Position numbers and translations under genes: made by a program | Shown: positions 36,715 through 44,381 of the stretch, piece by piece | Numbering within the stretch: the first letter of the stretch is position 1 | Layout: the number at the start of each line of letters is the position of its first letter | The notes under the pieces: model-generated | What the model was told of the DNA's origin: nothing | Databases searched by the model: none | What the model saw: the letters and a program-made list of their open reading frames with translations, nothing else | From: Hyphomonas neptunium ATCC 15444 | GTDB taxonomy: Bacteria; Pseudomonadota; Alphaproteobacteria; Caulobacterales; Hyphomonadaceae | Length of the DNA stretch: 64,000 nt | Assembly (NCBI RefSeq): GCF_000013025.1 | Contig: NC_008358.1 | Span: forward strand, 620,001 to 684,000 | Direction of reading: 5' to 3'

Positions 36715-37002
36715 TTACACGCCCTCAACAAAAATAACCCGGTAATCTGCCGCCTGATAGCGGTGCGCGCGGGCCTCTTTATAGGCCGGGCTGTCATACC
36801 AGGCTTTGGCCTCGGGCATTGAAGGGAAGGAGAGGATCACCACGCCATCGGCGTCGGCCCCTTCGGTCACTTCATGCTTGCCGTAAAAGGCCAGCGGCGT
36901 GATCTGGTGGTCGCCGCGTGCATCGCCTGCCGCTTTGGCATAGCGGGCCATCGCCTCTTCATCGCGCAGTTTTTCGCGGATCAGGATAATGTAGGCTGCC
37001 AT
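36715..37002 (-). CDS. DUF1330 protein
   Basis: A 95-aa dimeric ferredoxin-like protein of the DUF1330 family (AYIILIREKLRDEEAMARYA, LAFYGKHEVTEGADADGVVI in part, FPSMPEAKAWYDSPAYKEAR). The function of the family is not established. The start at 37002 has GGGGAG nine bases upstream. It lies 77 bp downstream of the thioesterase gene on the same strand and may be the third gene of a zur-thioesterase-DUF1330 run. Confidence 0.9.
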   Translation of the reverse strand: MAAYIILIREKLRDEEAMARYAKAAGDARGDHQITPLAFYGKHEVTEGADADGVVILSFPSMPEAKAWYDSPAYKEARAHRYQAADYRVIFVEGV

Positions 37003-37079
37003 CTGGTATCTCCCCGTGTTTGTGACGGGGCACCTTCAGCGGGCCGGGCCGATCTTGTAAATCCCTGCCGTTGGGGCGC

Positions 37080-38003
37080 TCAGACGGTAAGGCCCTTCGG
37101 CGCCAGCGCTTCAAGGTCGCCCAGCATTTCCGGCGGCGCGGGAATAGCCTTACGCGCGTCGAGATCCAGCGTGATGGCGACGGCTTCACAGGTGGCCCAT
37201 GCCATGCCCGTTTCCGGGTTCATCACCCAATGGACCAGCGAGTGCGTCTTGCCCTCAACTTTGCCGAGCGATGTGTGCACGGTGTAGAGATCGCTGGCGC
37301 GCGGCAGGCGGTGATAGCGCAGGCGGTATTCCAGAACGGCCGCGCCCATGCGCTTGCCCCCGGCAGTCTCCGCTACCTTCTGGCGCCATTCATAAAGCAG
37401 GTTGGGCACCGAGTCCGAAATGCGCCCGATAAACCAGGAGGGCTCCATCCATCCGTGTGCGCCGCAATGGCCGGGCGGAACAGCGCCCATGCCGATCTGG
37501 CGCACGCCCGCCGCGTTCACCTTCTCCATCGTGATTTCAGAATAGGGCAGGCCCGGCGCATCGGGATCGAAACTGCGCGGCAGGGCTTCTTCCGGTGTCG
37601 TGCCGATCAGGCCCTCCATCTTCTGGCGGGTCTTGGCCGTCCAGGGGAAGGGCTCGCCTTCGGCAGTGTCGATATGGGCAATCCGCGTGCGGAAGGCCGC
37701 TGCGAGGCGGCCGTCGCCATGGCGCAGTTCCTGATAGATCACCGCGTCATGTTCGCCGATTTCCAGCACGCAGCCCTGCATGGCCAGCGGCCGGCCGGGC
37801 AGCACTTCGCGCACAAAGCGGATATGCTGGTCCACGGGCACAAGCGTCGATGGCCCACTCGGACGGAAGGCTTCGGGCAGGCCAAGATGGCTCGCCAGCG
37901 CGATCATGCCTTCCAGCTGTTTCTCGACATAGACGCGCACATTCATGTGCCCCATCTCATCGCAGTCCCACTGGTTACAGCTACCCTGCCAGAGTGGGAT
38001 CAT
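37080..38003 (-). CDS. Double-hotdog acyl-CoA thioesterase-like protein
   Basis: A 307-aa protein with two hotdog domains. The first begins WDCDEMGHMNVRVYVEKQLEG, in part, with the Asp-x-x-x-x-x-Met-Asn active-site pattern of YbgC/4HBT thioesterases. The second contains WFIGRISDSVPNLLYEW and VEGKTHSLVHWVMNPETG. It probably hydrolyses acyl-CoA thioesters, with the substrate unknown. The start codon overlaps the zur stop (ATGA), implying coupled translation, although a link between zinc control and this enzyme is not known. Confidence 0.82.
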   Translation of the reverse strand: MIPLWQGSCNQWDCDEMGHMNVRVYVEKQLEGMIALASHLGLPEAFRPSGPSTLVPVDQHIRFVREVLPGRPLAMQGCVLEIGEHDAVIYQELRHGDGRLAAAFRTRIAHIDTAEGEPFPWTAKTRQKMEGLIGTTPEEALPRSFDPDAPGLPYSEITMEKVNAAGVRQIGMGAVPPGHCGAHGWMEPSWFIGRISDSVPNLLYEWRQKVAETAGGKRMGAAVLEYRLRYHRLPRASDLYTVHTSLGKVEGKTHSLVHWVMNPETGMAWATCEAVAITLDLDARKAIPAPPEMLGDLEALAPKGLTV

Positions 38004-38485
38004 GCGTTACATCTCCTGCAGCGCCCGCGCACTTCGATCACGGCGCGGGTCATCTGGAAGCCTGCGGCTTCTGTTTCCTGTCTGAGCGCCTGGCTGGTGG
38101 CCACGGCATGAAGTTCTTCGGCGTTCTGGCAGATCTCGCAGATCAGGAAAACCGCCGAATGATTGTGGCTTGTATGCCCGCACGCCACATAGGCGTTGAG
38201 GCTTTCGATCTTGTGGACGAGGCCGGTCTCCTGAAGGAAATCCAGCGCGCGATAAATCGTCGGCGGCTTGGCCGCGCCTTCCCCGTCCAGATTGGCCAGA
38301 AGGTCATAGGCTTTGGCCGGGCCGTCATTTTCCAGCAGCAGGCGCAGCACCTTGCGGCGGATGCGCGTCATCCGCTGGCCCTTGCGAACCACCAGAGCTT
38401 CGGCCTCTGCAAGGAAGGCGTCCGCGTCCTGCGGGGCGCAGGGCGTGTTGGCAGAACCATGATCGTGGGCGTGTGAATGGGCCAT
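38000..38485 (-). CDS. zur: Zinc uptake regulator Zur (Fur family)
   Basis: A 161-aa Fur-family repressor. It begins with a histidine-rich tail (MAHSHAHDHG) followed by the winged helix (GQRMTRIRRKVLRLLLEND, PPTIYRALDFLQETGLVHKI). Structural zinc cysteines are Cys116/Cys119 (CEIC) and Cys156/Cys159 (CRRC). Sensory residues are in ACGHTSHNHS (Cys102, His104, His107, His109). This is the Zur pattern rather than Fur. The start at 38485 is chosen because the open frame upstream has no homology. No zinc transporter gene is in the window, and I did not find an AT-rich Zur box. It diverges from the marR gene. Confidence 0.9.
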   Translation of the reverse strand: MAHSHAHDHGSANTPCAPQDADAFLAEAEALVVRKGQRMTRIRRKVLRLLLENDGPAKAYDLLANLDGEGAAKPPTIYRALDFLQETGLVHKIESLNAYVACGHTSHNHSAVFLICEICQNAEELHAVATSQALRQETEAAGFQMTRAVIEVRGRCRRCNA

Positions 38486-38614
38486 TCCCCTAATGTCTGG
38501 TGTTTTGAGACGAATGTGAAGGGGGATCACCGCAAGAGGCACTGGACGGTGTCTGCAAATCACCTGAGATTCAGCGCTGTGCCGCAGTAATCGTAGCGTG
38601 GAGGATTGGCCGGG

Positions 38615-38998
38615 ATGCAATTGTCGGAGCGGGAAGGGCTTGAGCTCTGGCGGAAATCGGTCACGGCCTCGGTGCGTTCGGATGCGCCAGACCTCACCGC
38701 GCGCCAGCAGGCAGTCCTCATGACCATCGCGCTGACCCCCGGCCCGCACACCGTGCGGGGCCTTGCCGAACATCTGGGCATCGCCAAGCCGGCTGTCACC
38801 CGTGCGCTCGATGCTCTGGAACGTCTCGATTTCATTCGCCGCCTGCCCGACGACACAGACCTGCGCTCGATCTTCGTTGAACGCACGCCGGAAGGCATGA
38901 GCTACCTGCGCGCCTTCGCCCGGCTTGTGCTGGCGGCCGCTTCCGGTGAAGAAACGGGCTCGGGCAAGCCGCCGCGCCGCAACTCTGCGGTCGCCTGA
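38615..38998 (+). CDS. MarR-family regulator
   Basis: A 127-aa winged-helix regulator (LTARQQAVLMTIALTPGPHT, VRGLAEHLGIAKPAVTRALD, ALERLDFIRRLPDDTDLRSI). It is small for the family and lacks the long C-terminal dimerisation helix. The ATG at 38615 follows GGAGG at ten bases. TTG at 38606 is too close to that site. It lies 31 bp before the NlpC/P60 gene, a pairing I recall from other alphaproteobacteria, so the two are likely cotranscribed. Its ligand is unknown. Confidence 0.88.
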   Translation: MQLSEREGLELWRKSVTASVRSDAPDLTARQQAVLMTIALTPGPHTVRGLAEHLGIAKPAVTRALDALERLDFIRRLPDDTDLRSIFVERTPEGMSYLRAFARLVLAAASGEETGSGKPPRRNSAVA

Positions 38999-39029
38999 GG
39001 CGGGCTGCCCGTTAGGGAGGCCCTCTGCC

Positions 39030-39890
39030 ATGCCGGAATTCAATGATCCGCGCCTTGCCCGCCCAGAGGGCGCTGGCACGGCGTTTCAGGTCAGCGCTGG
39101 CGCCACCGCGATCCGGGAGATCCCTGCACCCGACGGCCGCGCCGTAACCTTTGCCCTGCATGGGGAAGTGGTCGATGTGTTCCGGGAGGAGGGGGAGTTC
39201 GGCCTCGTCCAGTGCCGGCGAGACCGGTATACCGGCTGGGCGCTCATGGAGGCGCTCTCGGCCCCGGTCATGGCGCCGACGCACAAGGTGTCAGCCCTGC
39301 GCACCTATGCCTTCTCGGAGCCCGACATCAAATCCGCCCCGCATTTCATGCTCAGTCTGGGCGCGCGGGTCGTGGCCACCGGCCGGAAGGAAGGCGCCCT
39401 GATCGAATGCGTGCGGGCGGGGTGGGTTCCGCAAGGCCACCTGGCGCCGCTCGATCAGTTCGAACCAGACCCCGCAGGCGTCGCCCTGCGCTTCCTGGAG
39501 GCCCCTTACCTGTGGGGCGGGCGGGAGAGCCTGGGGCTGGACTGTACCGGCCTCACCCAGCAGGCATTTGAAGCCTGCGGTGTCCTCCTGCCGCGCGATT
39601 CTGACATGCAGCTTGCCTGGGCTGGCACGGAAGTGTCCGGTTTTGTCCAGGTTTGTCCTGAAAGTGTCAGCCTGTGTCGCGGTGATCTCGTCTTCTGGCG
39701 CGATCATGTCGGCATCCTGACTGCGCCTGACACGCTCCTTCACGCCAACGCCTACCATATGAAGGTCGCGCAGGAGCCTCTGGCCGAAGCCATTGAAAGA
39801 ATTGAGAAATCTACCGGTCCCGTCCTGTCTGTGCGCCGCATCGACCTCGCCGCAGACCGCGCAAAAATCCCGGACTGGCTCAGCGCCTGA
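39030..39890 (+). CDS. NlpC/P60 cell-wall hydrolase
   Basis: A 286-aa protein with N-terminal SH3-like domains (about residues 30-145, WALMEAL, GWVPQGHLAPL) and a C-terminal NlpC/P60 cysteine peptidase (GLDCTGLTQQAFEACGV with the nucleophile cysteine, then GDLVFWRDHVGIL with the histidine, then LLHANAYHMKV). It should cleave a D-Glu-to-diamino-acid bond of muropeptides. There is no signal peptide, so a cytoplasmic recycling role (DipZ/YkfC-like) is likely. The start follows AGGGAGG. The loop before GDLVFW is enlarged and coincides with a TGTCC array. Confidence 0.9.
   Translation: MPEFNDPRLARPEGAGTAFQVSAGATAIREIPAPDGRAVTFALHGEVVDVFREEGEFGLVQCRRDRYTGWALMEALSAPVMAPTHKVSALRTYAFSEPDIKSAPHFMLSLGARVVATGRKEGALIECVRAGWVPQGHLAPLDQFEPDPAGVALRFLEAPYLWGGRESLGLDCTGLTQQAFEACGVLLPRDSDMQLAWAGTEVSGFVQVCPESVSLCRGDLVFWRDHVGILTAPDTLLHANAYHMKVAQEPLAEAIERIEKSTGPVLSVRRIDLAADRAKIPDWLSA
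39634..39679. repeat. TGTCC-type array inside the NlpC/P60 gene
   Basis: TGTCC at 39634, 39644 and 39654, then TGTCA at 39665 and TGTCG at 39675: spacings 10, 10, 11, 10. The period is not a multiple of three, so the protein sequence cannot explain it. It falls in the variable loop SGFVQVCPESVSLCRG. Confidence 0.65.
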
Positions 39891-39917
39891 ATTCCAGAAC
39901 CCTGTTTTTCCAAAGAA

Positions 39918-39941
39918 AAACCCCGGCCAGGGCCGGGGTTT
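39918..39941. terminator. Bidirectional terminator
   Basis: AAACCCCGGCC / GGCCGGGGTTT nearly back to back, with A and T tracts on both sides. It lies between the convergent NlpC/P60 and cytochrome c genes. Confidence 0.85.
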
Positions 39942-39970
39942 AAATTCTGATCGAAATTTTGAACCCCGAC

Positions 39971-40768
39971 TTACTCGGCAGGGGCTTCTTCAGCGGGCGC
40001 TTCGGTAGGCGCCTCCTCGGTGGCGGGGGCTTCCTCTGCCGGAGCAGCGCCCTCTTCAGCCGCCGCCGGGGCCGCTTCGCCTTCGGCTGGAACTGCAGCG
40101 CCGTCAGCAGGTGCCGCCTCGCCTTCAACCGCTTCACCTTCAGCTGGAACAGCCTCGTCACCGGCCTCTTCAGCAGCTGGCAGCGGCTCCGGGAATGCCG
40201 GTGCGTTCTCGGTATTGGCCGCCAGATAAGCGATCACCGCCGCCCGGTCCGTATCGCGGCGAATACCCGCAAACGACATCGACGTACCCCGAACATAAGC
40301 GCTCGGATTGTTGATCCACTCATTCAGGTTCTCGTAGGTCCAGCTGCCTTCTGCGTTGGAAAGCGCGCCGGAATAAGCAAATCCGGCGATATGGGCTTTG
40401 TCGGCGCCCACAGTGTTGTGCAGGTTCGGGCCGGTGCCGTTTGCGCCGCCAGCATTGATGGTGTGGCAGGTCGAGCACTGGCTCGCGAACAGGCGTTCAC
40501 CGCGGGTCAGGTCCGCGCTGGCAAGGGCAGCGCCAAGGTCAAACACCTCTTCTGCTGCATCCGCGCCTGCGCCCGCCGCTTCAGCGACTTCAACGCAATA
40601 GTGGAACTGCTGGCACATCTTTTCCGAAAGCGTTGTGGCCTCGGCTTCCTCGCCGTGATGGCCTGCGCCGCTGGCGAACACCACGTTCGGAAGCTGCATG
40701 AGGAACATGATGCCGAGCGCGCTTGCGAGCACCGCTCCGATGATCTTGTTGAGACCGAGCTCTCCCAT
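39971..40768 (-). CDS. Membrane-anchored cytochrome c with Ala/Glu/Pro tail
   Basis: A 265-aa protein. An uncleaved N-terminal helix (residues 8-30) anchors a class-I cytochrome c domain (about 80-185). It has the heme motif CSTCH at 98-102, GTGPNLHNTVG, and the axial Met164 in GTSMSFAG, resembling CycM/c552 carriers that link the bc1 complex to terminal oxidases. From residue 190 to the end the sequence is almost only Ala, Glu and Pro with repeating PAEGEA/APAEEA units, an extension not usual for the family. A second Cys pair (MCQQFHYC) precedes the domain. It probably carries respiratory electrons at the membrane surface. Confidence 0.9.
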   Translation of the reverse strand: MGELGLNKIIGAVLASALGIMFLMQLPNVVFASGAGHHGEEAEATTLSEKMCQQFHYCVEVAEAAGAGADAAEEVFDLGAALASADLTRGERLFASQCSTCHTINAGGANGTGPNLHNTVGADKAHIAGFAYSGALSNAEGSWTYENLNEWINNPSAYVRGTSMSFAGIRRDTDRAAVIAYLAANTENAPAFPEPLPAAEEAGDEAVPAEGEAVEGEAAPADGAAVPAEGEAAPAAAEEGAAPAEEAPATEEAPTEAPAEEAPAE

Positions 40769-40930
40769 GGGGCATTCCTTCGAATCTATGGCGTTATTCT
40801 GTCTTGGCGGGCGCCTTTTGGCACGCTAACCGGGTGCGCACAATATAAAGGGTGCCTCTCCAGGGCGCTTCCCCCCGTACTCGCGGCGATCAGACGCATG
40901 CCGGGGCCATTCAATACAGGGATTTTCGGA

Positions 40931-41767
40931 ATGACCAGCAAAATAGCCTATCAGGGCGAACCCGGCGCGAACTCGCATATTGCCTGCGGCGAAGCGTTTC
41001 CGGGCTTTGAGCCGATGGCATGCCGGACGTTCGAGGATTGCTTCATCGCCGTGGAGCGGGGCGAGGCCGAGCTTGCCATGATCCCGGTCGAAAATACCAT
41101 CGCCGGCCGGGTGGGCGACATTCACTATCTGCTGCCCACCACTCAGTTGCACATCACCGGCGAATACTACCTGCCGATCCGGTTTCAGCTGATGGCGCTG
41201 CCGGGCACCAGGCTAGAGGATGTCAAAAAGGCGCGTTCCCACATCATGGGTCTTGGCCAGTGCCGTAACTTCCTGCGCAAGCATGCCATTGACCCGATCA
41301 CTGCGGCGGACACAGCGGGCGCGGCAAGGGAGGTCTCCGAACTGAACGACCCAAGCGTTGCGGCCATTGCCCCGCGCCTTGCCGCAGAAGTCTACGGTCT
41401 GGAAATCCTCGCCGAGAATATCGAGGACGCCGCCCATAACACGACCCGCTTCGTCATCATGTCGCGCGAGCCCGCCGAGATCGATGCGGGCGACGGCCCT
41501 GCCAAGACGGCGTTCATCTTTGAGGTCCGCAACATCCCCGCTGCGCTCTACAAGGGCCTTGGCGGATTTGCCACCAACGGCGTCAACATGACCAAGCTGG
41601 AAAGCTATCTGGTGGGCGGCTCTTTCGAAGCGACGCAATTCTATGCCGAAATCGAAGGCCACCCTGATGAGCGCCCGGTCCAGCTTGCGCTTGAGGAGTT
41701 GGGCTTCTTCTCGCAGTCGCTGAAAATCCTTGGCGTCTTTCCCAAAGCGATCAACGCGCGGCTGTAG
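40931..41767 (+). CDS. pheA: Prephenate dehydratase
   Basis: A 278-aa stand-alone enzyme converting prephenate to phenylpyruvate in phenylalanine synthesis. The catalytic domain shows YQGEPGANSHIACGEAFPG, MIPVENTIAGRVGD, and NTTRFVIMSR with the catalytic Thr-Arg-Phe. The C-terminal ACT domain (about 195-275) has NIPAALYKGLGGFATNGVNM and LESYLVGGSF and should bind phenylalanine for feedback control. The start MTSKIAYQGEPG at 40931 is the family-typical one. ATG at 40898 is possible. Its last 17 bases overlap the end of the convergent lysR gene. Confidence 0.96.
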   Translation: MTSKIAYQGEPGANSHIACGEAFPGFEPMACRTFEDCFIAVERGEAELAMIPVENTIAGRVGDIHYLLPTTQLHITGEYYLPIRFQLMALPGTRLEDVKKARSHIMGLGQCRNFLRKHAIDPITAADTAGAAREVSELNDPSVAAIAPRLAAEVYGLEILAENIEDAAHNTTRFVIMSREPAEIDAGDGPAKTAFIFEVRNIPAALYKGLGGFATNGVNMTKLESYLVGGSFEATQFYAEIEGHPDERPVQLALEELGFFSQSLKILGVFPKAINARL

Positions 41768-42671
41768 CGGCCTCCAGCCGGGCCATTGAACAGGCGTGGG
41801 CAATGGCTGGCTCGATATGTTCGACAAACAGCCGTGCCTTGCCGCGCAGCTTGCCTGAGGTCCAGACCGCATGGATCGACAGGGAAGGGCCTTGCCATTC
41901 GGGCAGCACACGGACCAGGCGCTGATCGCCGAAGCATTCCGATGCCAGCCAGGCCGGGGCCAGCAGGATGCCGAGCCCGCCAGCTGCTGCCTCGAGCAGC
42001 GTTTCACCTGATGAAGCGCGGAACGGCCCATCAACCCGCGCTTCGAAATGTTCATTCCCGCGGCTGAGGTCCCAGACGGTCTGGCGGTTGTGCCGGAAGA
42101 CCACGGCATTGTGGTTGCCGACCTCCTCGACGGTCTGCGGCGCGCCGTGGCGCGCGATATATTCCGGGGACGCCCAGAGCACCTGAGGTGCTTCGCCGAG
42201 CTTCTTGGCCATGAGCCGAGAGTCGCGCAGTTCGCCGAGCCGGAAAGCAATATCAATGCCTTCCGAAACAAGGTCCGTAAGCGAATCGTCGGACACCAGG
42301 TCAAACCGGATGCTGGAATAGGCGGCAAGAAAGCCAGGTACAGCCGGTGCCACGACGCGCCGGGCAAAGGAATGCGAGCAGGAAATCCGCAACAGCCCGA
42401 CAGGGGAGTGTTCCAGGCCGCGCGCTTCGGCTTCGGCTTCATCAAACTCGGTAAGAATGTCGACTGCGCGGCGATAGAAGCGCTCGCCCGCTTCGGTCAG
42501 GCTCAGCGCGCGGGTCGTCCGCTGGAAGAGGGTTGTGCCAAGGCTTGCTTCCAGATCCTGTATCCGGCGCGACACGGTGGGTTGGCCAAGTTCAAGATCG
42601 GCCGCAGCGCGCGAAAAGCTGCCCGCATCGGCGACGCGCACGAACAACTGCATGGCTTCAATTCTATCCAA
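41751..42671 (-). CDS. LysR-family transcriptional regulator
   Basis: A 306-aa regulator with the LysR helix-turn-helix at residues 1-60 (MQLFVRVADAGSFSRAAADL, GQPTVSRRIQDLEASLGTTL, FQRTTRALSLTEAGERFYRR) and a substrate-binding-like domain (LRISCSHSFARRVVAPAVPG). It belongs to the CrgA/DsdC-like branch often next to DoxX or YHS genes. It diverges from the DoxX-like gene across 124 bp that contain a palindrome. The 3' end overlaps pheA by 17 bp. Effector unknown. Confidence 0.92.
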   Translation of the reverse strand: MDRIEAMQLFVRVADAGSFSRAAADLELGQPTVSRRIQDLEASLGTTLFQRTTRALSLTEAGERFYRRAVDILTEFDEAEAEARGLEHSPVGLLRISCSHSFARRVVAPAVPGFLAAYSSIRFDLVSDDSLTDLVSEGIDIAFRLGELRDSRLMAKKLGEAPQVLWASPEYIARHGAPQTVEEVGNHNAVVFRHNRQTVWDLSRGNEHFEARVDGPFRASSGETLLEAAAGGLGILLAPAWLASECFGDQRLVRVLPEWQGPSLSIHAVWTSGKLRGKARLFVEHIEPAIAHACSMARLEAATAAR

Positions 42672-42736
42672 GCCCGTCCTCCGGAAACTGATGGGCCGCG
42701 ATCACGCGGGCGTGTAGGTTGCTCACGACTACTTGC

Positions 42737-42748
42737 TTTGCCGGCAAA
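42737..42748. promoter_or_regulatory. Palindrome between divergent lysR and DoxX-like genes
   Basis: TTTGCCGGCAAA is a perfect 12-bp palindrome near the middle of the divergent gap, the usual position of a LysR-type operator. It is 65 bp from lysR and 47 bp from the other start. Confidence 0.5.
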
Positions 42749-42795
42749 ACCCAAGCGGTGGCAGTAAGCCTGCAACGAGATATGGGGAGCGTTTC

Positions 42796-43287
42796 ATGGC
42801 ATTGCATCTCAGGAAGTGGGCGCCGGCTGGCTACAGCATCATTGCCTCGCTCGTATTCCTCGACAGTCTGCGCTTCAAGTTTACCAACGCCCCGGAAACG
42901 CAGACCATATTTGGCAAGCTTGATGCTTGGGCAGCCAGCCTCGGAGCAGGCGGGCTTTTTGCGCAGACTGGCCTGTTCAGCCAGTACGTTATCGGAACCG
43001 CTGAACTGGCCGCATCGGCCTTCCTGCTTGCCGGTCTCATTCCCCACCTGAAGCGGCTTCGCGTCATCGGCGCCCTGATTGCAGTGGCCGTCATGACAGG
43101 GGCCGTAAGCTTTCATCTATTCACGCCGCTCGGAATTGATCCCAACAATGATGGTGGCGGGTTGTTCGCCATGGCAGTCGTTGTCTGGTTGTCGTCCATC
43201 TTCATGCTGGTGGCAGGCCGGGATACGCTGGCCGGTCTGGTCAAAGCGATTGGCAATGTCCTCGTTCCCCCGCGCCCGGCGGGCTGA
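42796..43287 (+). CDS. DoxX-like four-helix membrane protein
   Basis: A 163-aa integral membrane protein with about four hydrophobic segments (PAGYSIIASLVFLDSLRFKF; QYVIGTAELAASAFLLAGLI; VIGALIAVAVMTGAVSFHLF; FAMAVVVWLSSIFMLVAG). The spacing and the SLRFKF and AELAA motifs resemble DoxX/DoxD-type proteins, but I am not certain of the family. The ATG at 42796 follows GGGGAG. It is divergent from lysR and 65 bp before the YHS gene, so it is probably a LysR target. Confidence 0.65.
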   Translation: MALHLRKWAPAGYSIIASLVFLDSLRFKFTNAPETQTIFGKLDAWAASLGAGGLFAQTGLFSQYVIGTAELAASAFLLAGLIPHLKRLRVIGALIAVAVMTGAVSFHLFTPLGIDPNNDGGGLFAMAVVVWLSSIFMLVAGRDTLAGLVKAIGNVLVPPRPAG

Positions 43288-43352
43288 GAGCATCTGAAAA
43301 TGTGTTCTCACCTTCCCGGTTTCTCAAACCCCTACGGAAAGGCCCTTTACGG

Positions 43353-43811
43353 ATGAAACCCCGCCACCTTCTCGCCGCTTTGGCAATCGCCTGCGCACCT
43401 GCGATCCTTCTTCCGGCCCCTGCGATGGCTGAGCCGCCGGTCTATACCGATATTTTCTCGGACATTGCCGTGCAGGGACATGACCCGGTCGCCTACTTCA
43501 AGGAAGGCAAGCCGGTAAAAGGCTCCAAGAGTTTTACAGCAGAGCATAAGGGCGCGACCTTCCGTTTCGCCAGCGCAGCAAACCGTGATGCCTTCCTTGC
43601 CGATCCGGAAATGTATGCACCTCAATATGGAGGTTATTGTGCATGGGCGGTCAGCCAAGGCTATCATGCGAAAGGCGATGCCAGGTTCTGGAAAATCGTC
43701 GATGGCAAACTCTATCTGAACTACAACGCATCGGTTCAGGAGAAGTGGGAAAGCGATGTTCCCGGCTTTATAGAAAGCGGCAACGAGAACTGGCCGAAGA
43801 TCAATCAGTGA
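43353..43811 (+). CDS. Exported YHS-domain protein
   Basis: A 152-aa protein with a Sec signal peptide (cleavage near PAMAEPP) and a YHS domain (DIAVQGHDPVAYFKEGKPVK, FTAEHKGATFRFASAANRDA, FLADPEMYAPQYGGYCAWAV, in parts; conserved Cys in GGYCAWAV). YHS proteins may bind metals. The exported forms are of unknown function and frequently neighbour DoxX-like genes, as here. The frame upstream to 43302 lacks a start site, so 43353 is used. A terminator follows. Confidence 0.9.
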   Translation: MKPRHLLAALAIACAPAILLPAPAMAEPPVYTDIFSDIAVQGHDPVAYFKEGKPVKGSKSFTAEHKGATFRFASAANRDAFLADPEMYAPQYGGYCAWAVSQGYHAKGDARFWKIVDGKLYLNYNASVQEKWESDVPGFIESGNENWPKINQ

Positions 43812-43844
43812 GGGTGCCACGCATCCGCAAGCACATATGAAGGG

Positions 43845-43876
43845 GCGCCTGTTTCAGAATGGAGCAGGCGCTTTTT
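43845..43876 (+). terminator. Terminator after the YHS gene
   Basis: GCGCCTG / CAGGCGC stem (7 bp, 13-base loop) followed by TTTTT. Confidence 0.8.
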
Positions 43877-43996
43877 GGGGTATGCGCCGGCGGTGTGTGC
43901 GAAGGGCGTGAAGGCTCGAGGATCGCCATACAGCTCTATCTTCGACCATCAGTGGGGGGCGTGCAAAGCAAGCCGTAACCTCTTGAATGGAAACAT

Positions 43997-44027
43997 AAAA
44001 AAACGGGCGAGACCAGCTCGCCCGTTT
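43997..44027 (-). terminator. Terminator of the histone-H1-like gene
   Basis: On the minus strand AAACGGGCGAG-CTGGT-CTCGCCCGTTT followed by a run of U. It lies 23 bases beyond the stop of the H1-like gene. Confidence 0.88.
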
Positions 44028-44049
44028 CATGTGAAGACTGTCCGTAGAC

Positions 44050-44277
44050 TTACTTCTTTTTAGCGGCCGGCTTTTTTGCAGCAGGCTTTTTGGCTGGTGC
44101 AGCTTTAGCAGCAGGCGCTGCCTTGGCTTTCACTGCAGGCTTTTTCGCCGGTGCAGCTTTAGCAGCAGGCTTCTTAGCCGGGGCTGCTTTTTTAGCGGCC
44201 GGAGCTTTAGCGGCCGGCTTTTTTGCCGGGGCTGCTTTGGTGGCAGCTTTAGCGGCGGGTTTCTTTGCAACTGCCAT
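44050..44277 (-). CDS. Histone-H1-like Ala/Lys/Pro repeat protein
   Basis: A 75-aa protein composed almost only of Ala, Lys and Pro in repeating KKPAAK/APAKKPAAK units, like the C-terminal tails of eukaryotic histone H1 and of bacterial proteins such as HctB/BphH1. It should bind DNA non-specifically and could help compact the nucleoid. It has no globular domain. The start MAVAKKPAAK has AGGAGA upstream on the minus strand, and a strong terminator follows. Such repeats vary in length by recombination, so the size may differ between strains. Confidence 0.82.
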   Translation of the reverse strand: MAVAKKPAAKAATKAAPAKKPAAKAPAAKKAAPAKKPAAKAAPAKKPAVKAKAAPAAKAAPAKKPAAKKPAAKKK

Positions 44278-44381
44278 GTCTGATCTCCTATCATCTGGCC
44301 AGCCAATAATATCGTGATTCGGGAGAAATCAACTGCTGATTTTCACAAATGAGGAGAATCTGTGGAGTATTCCGTATACGG

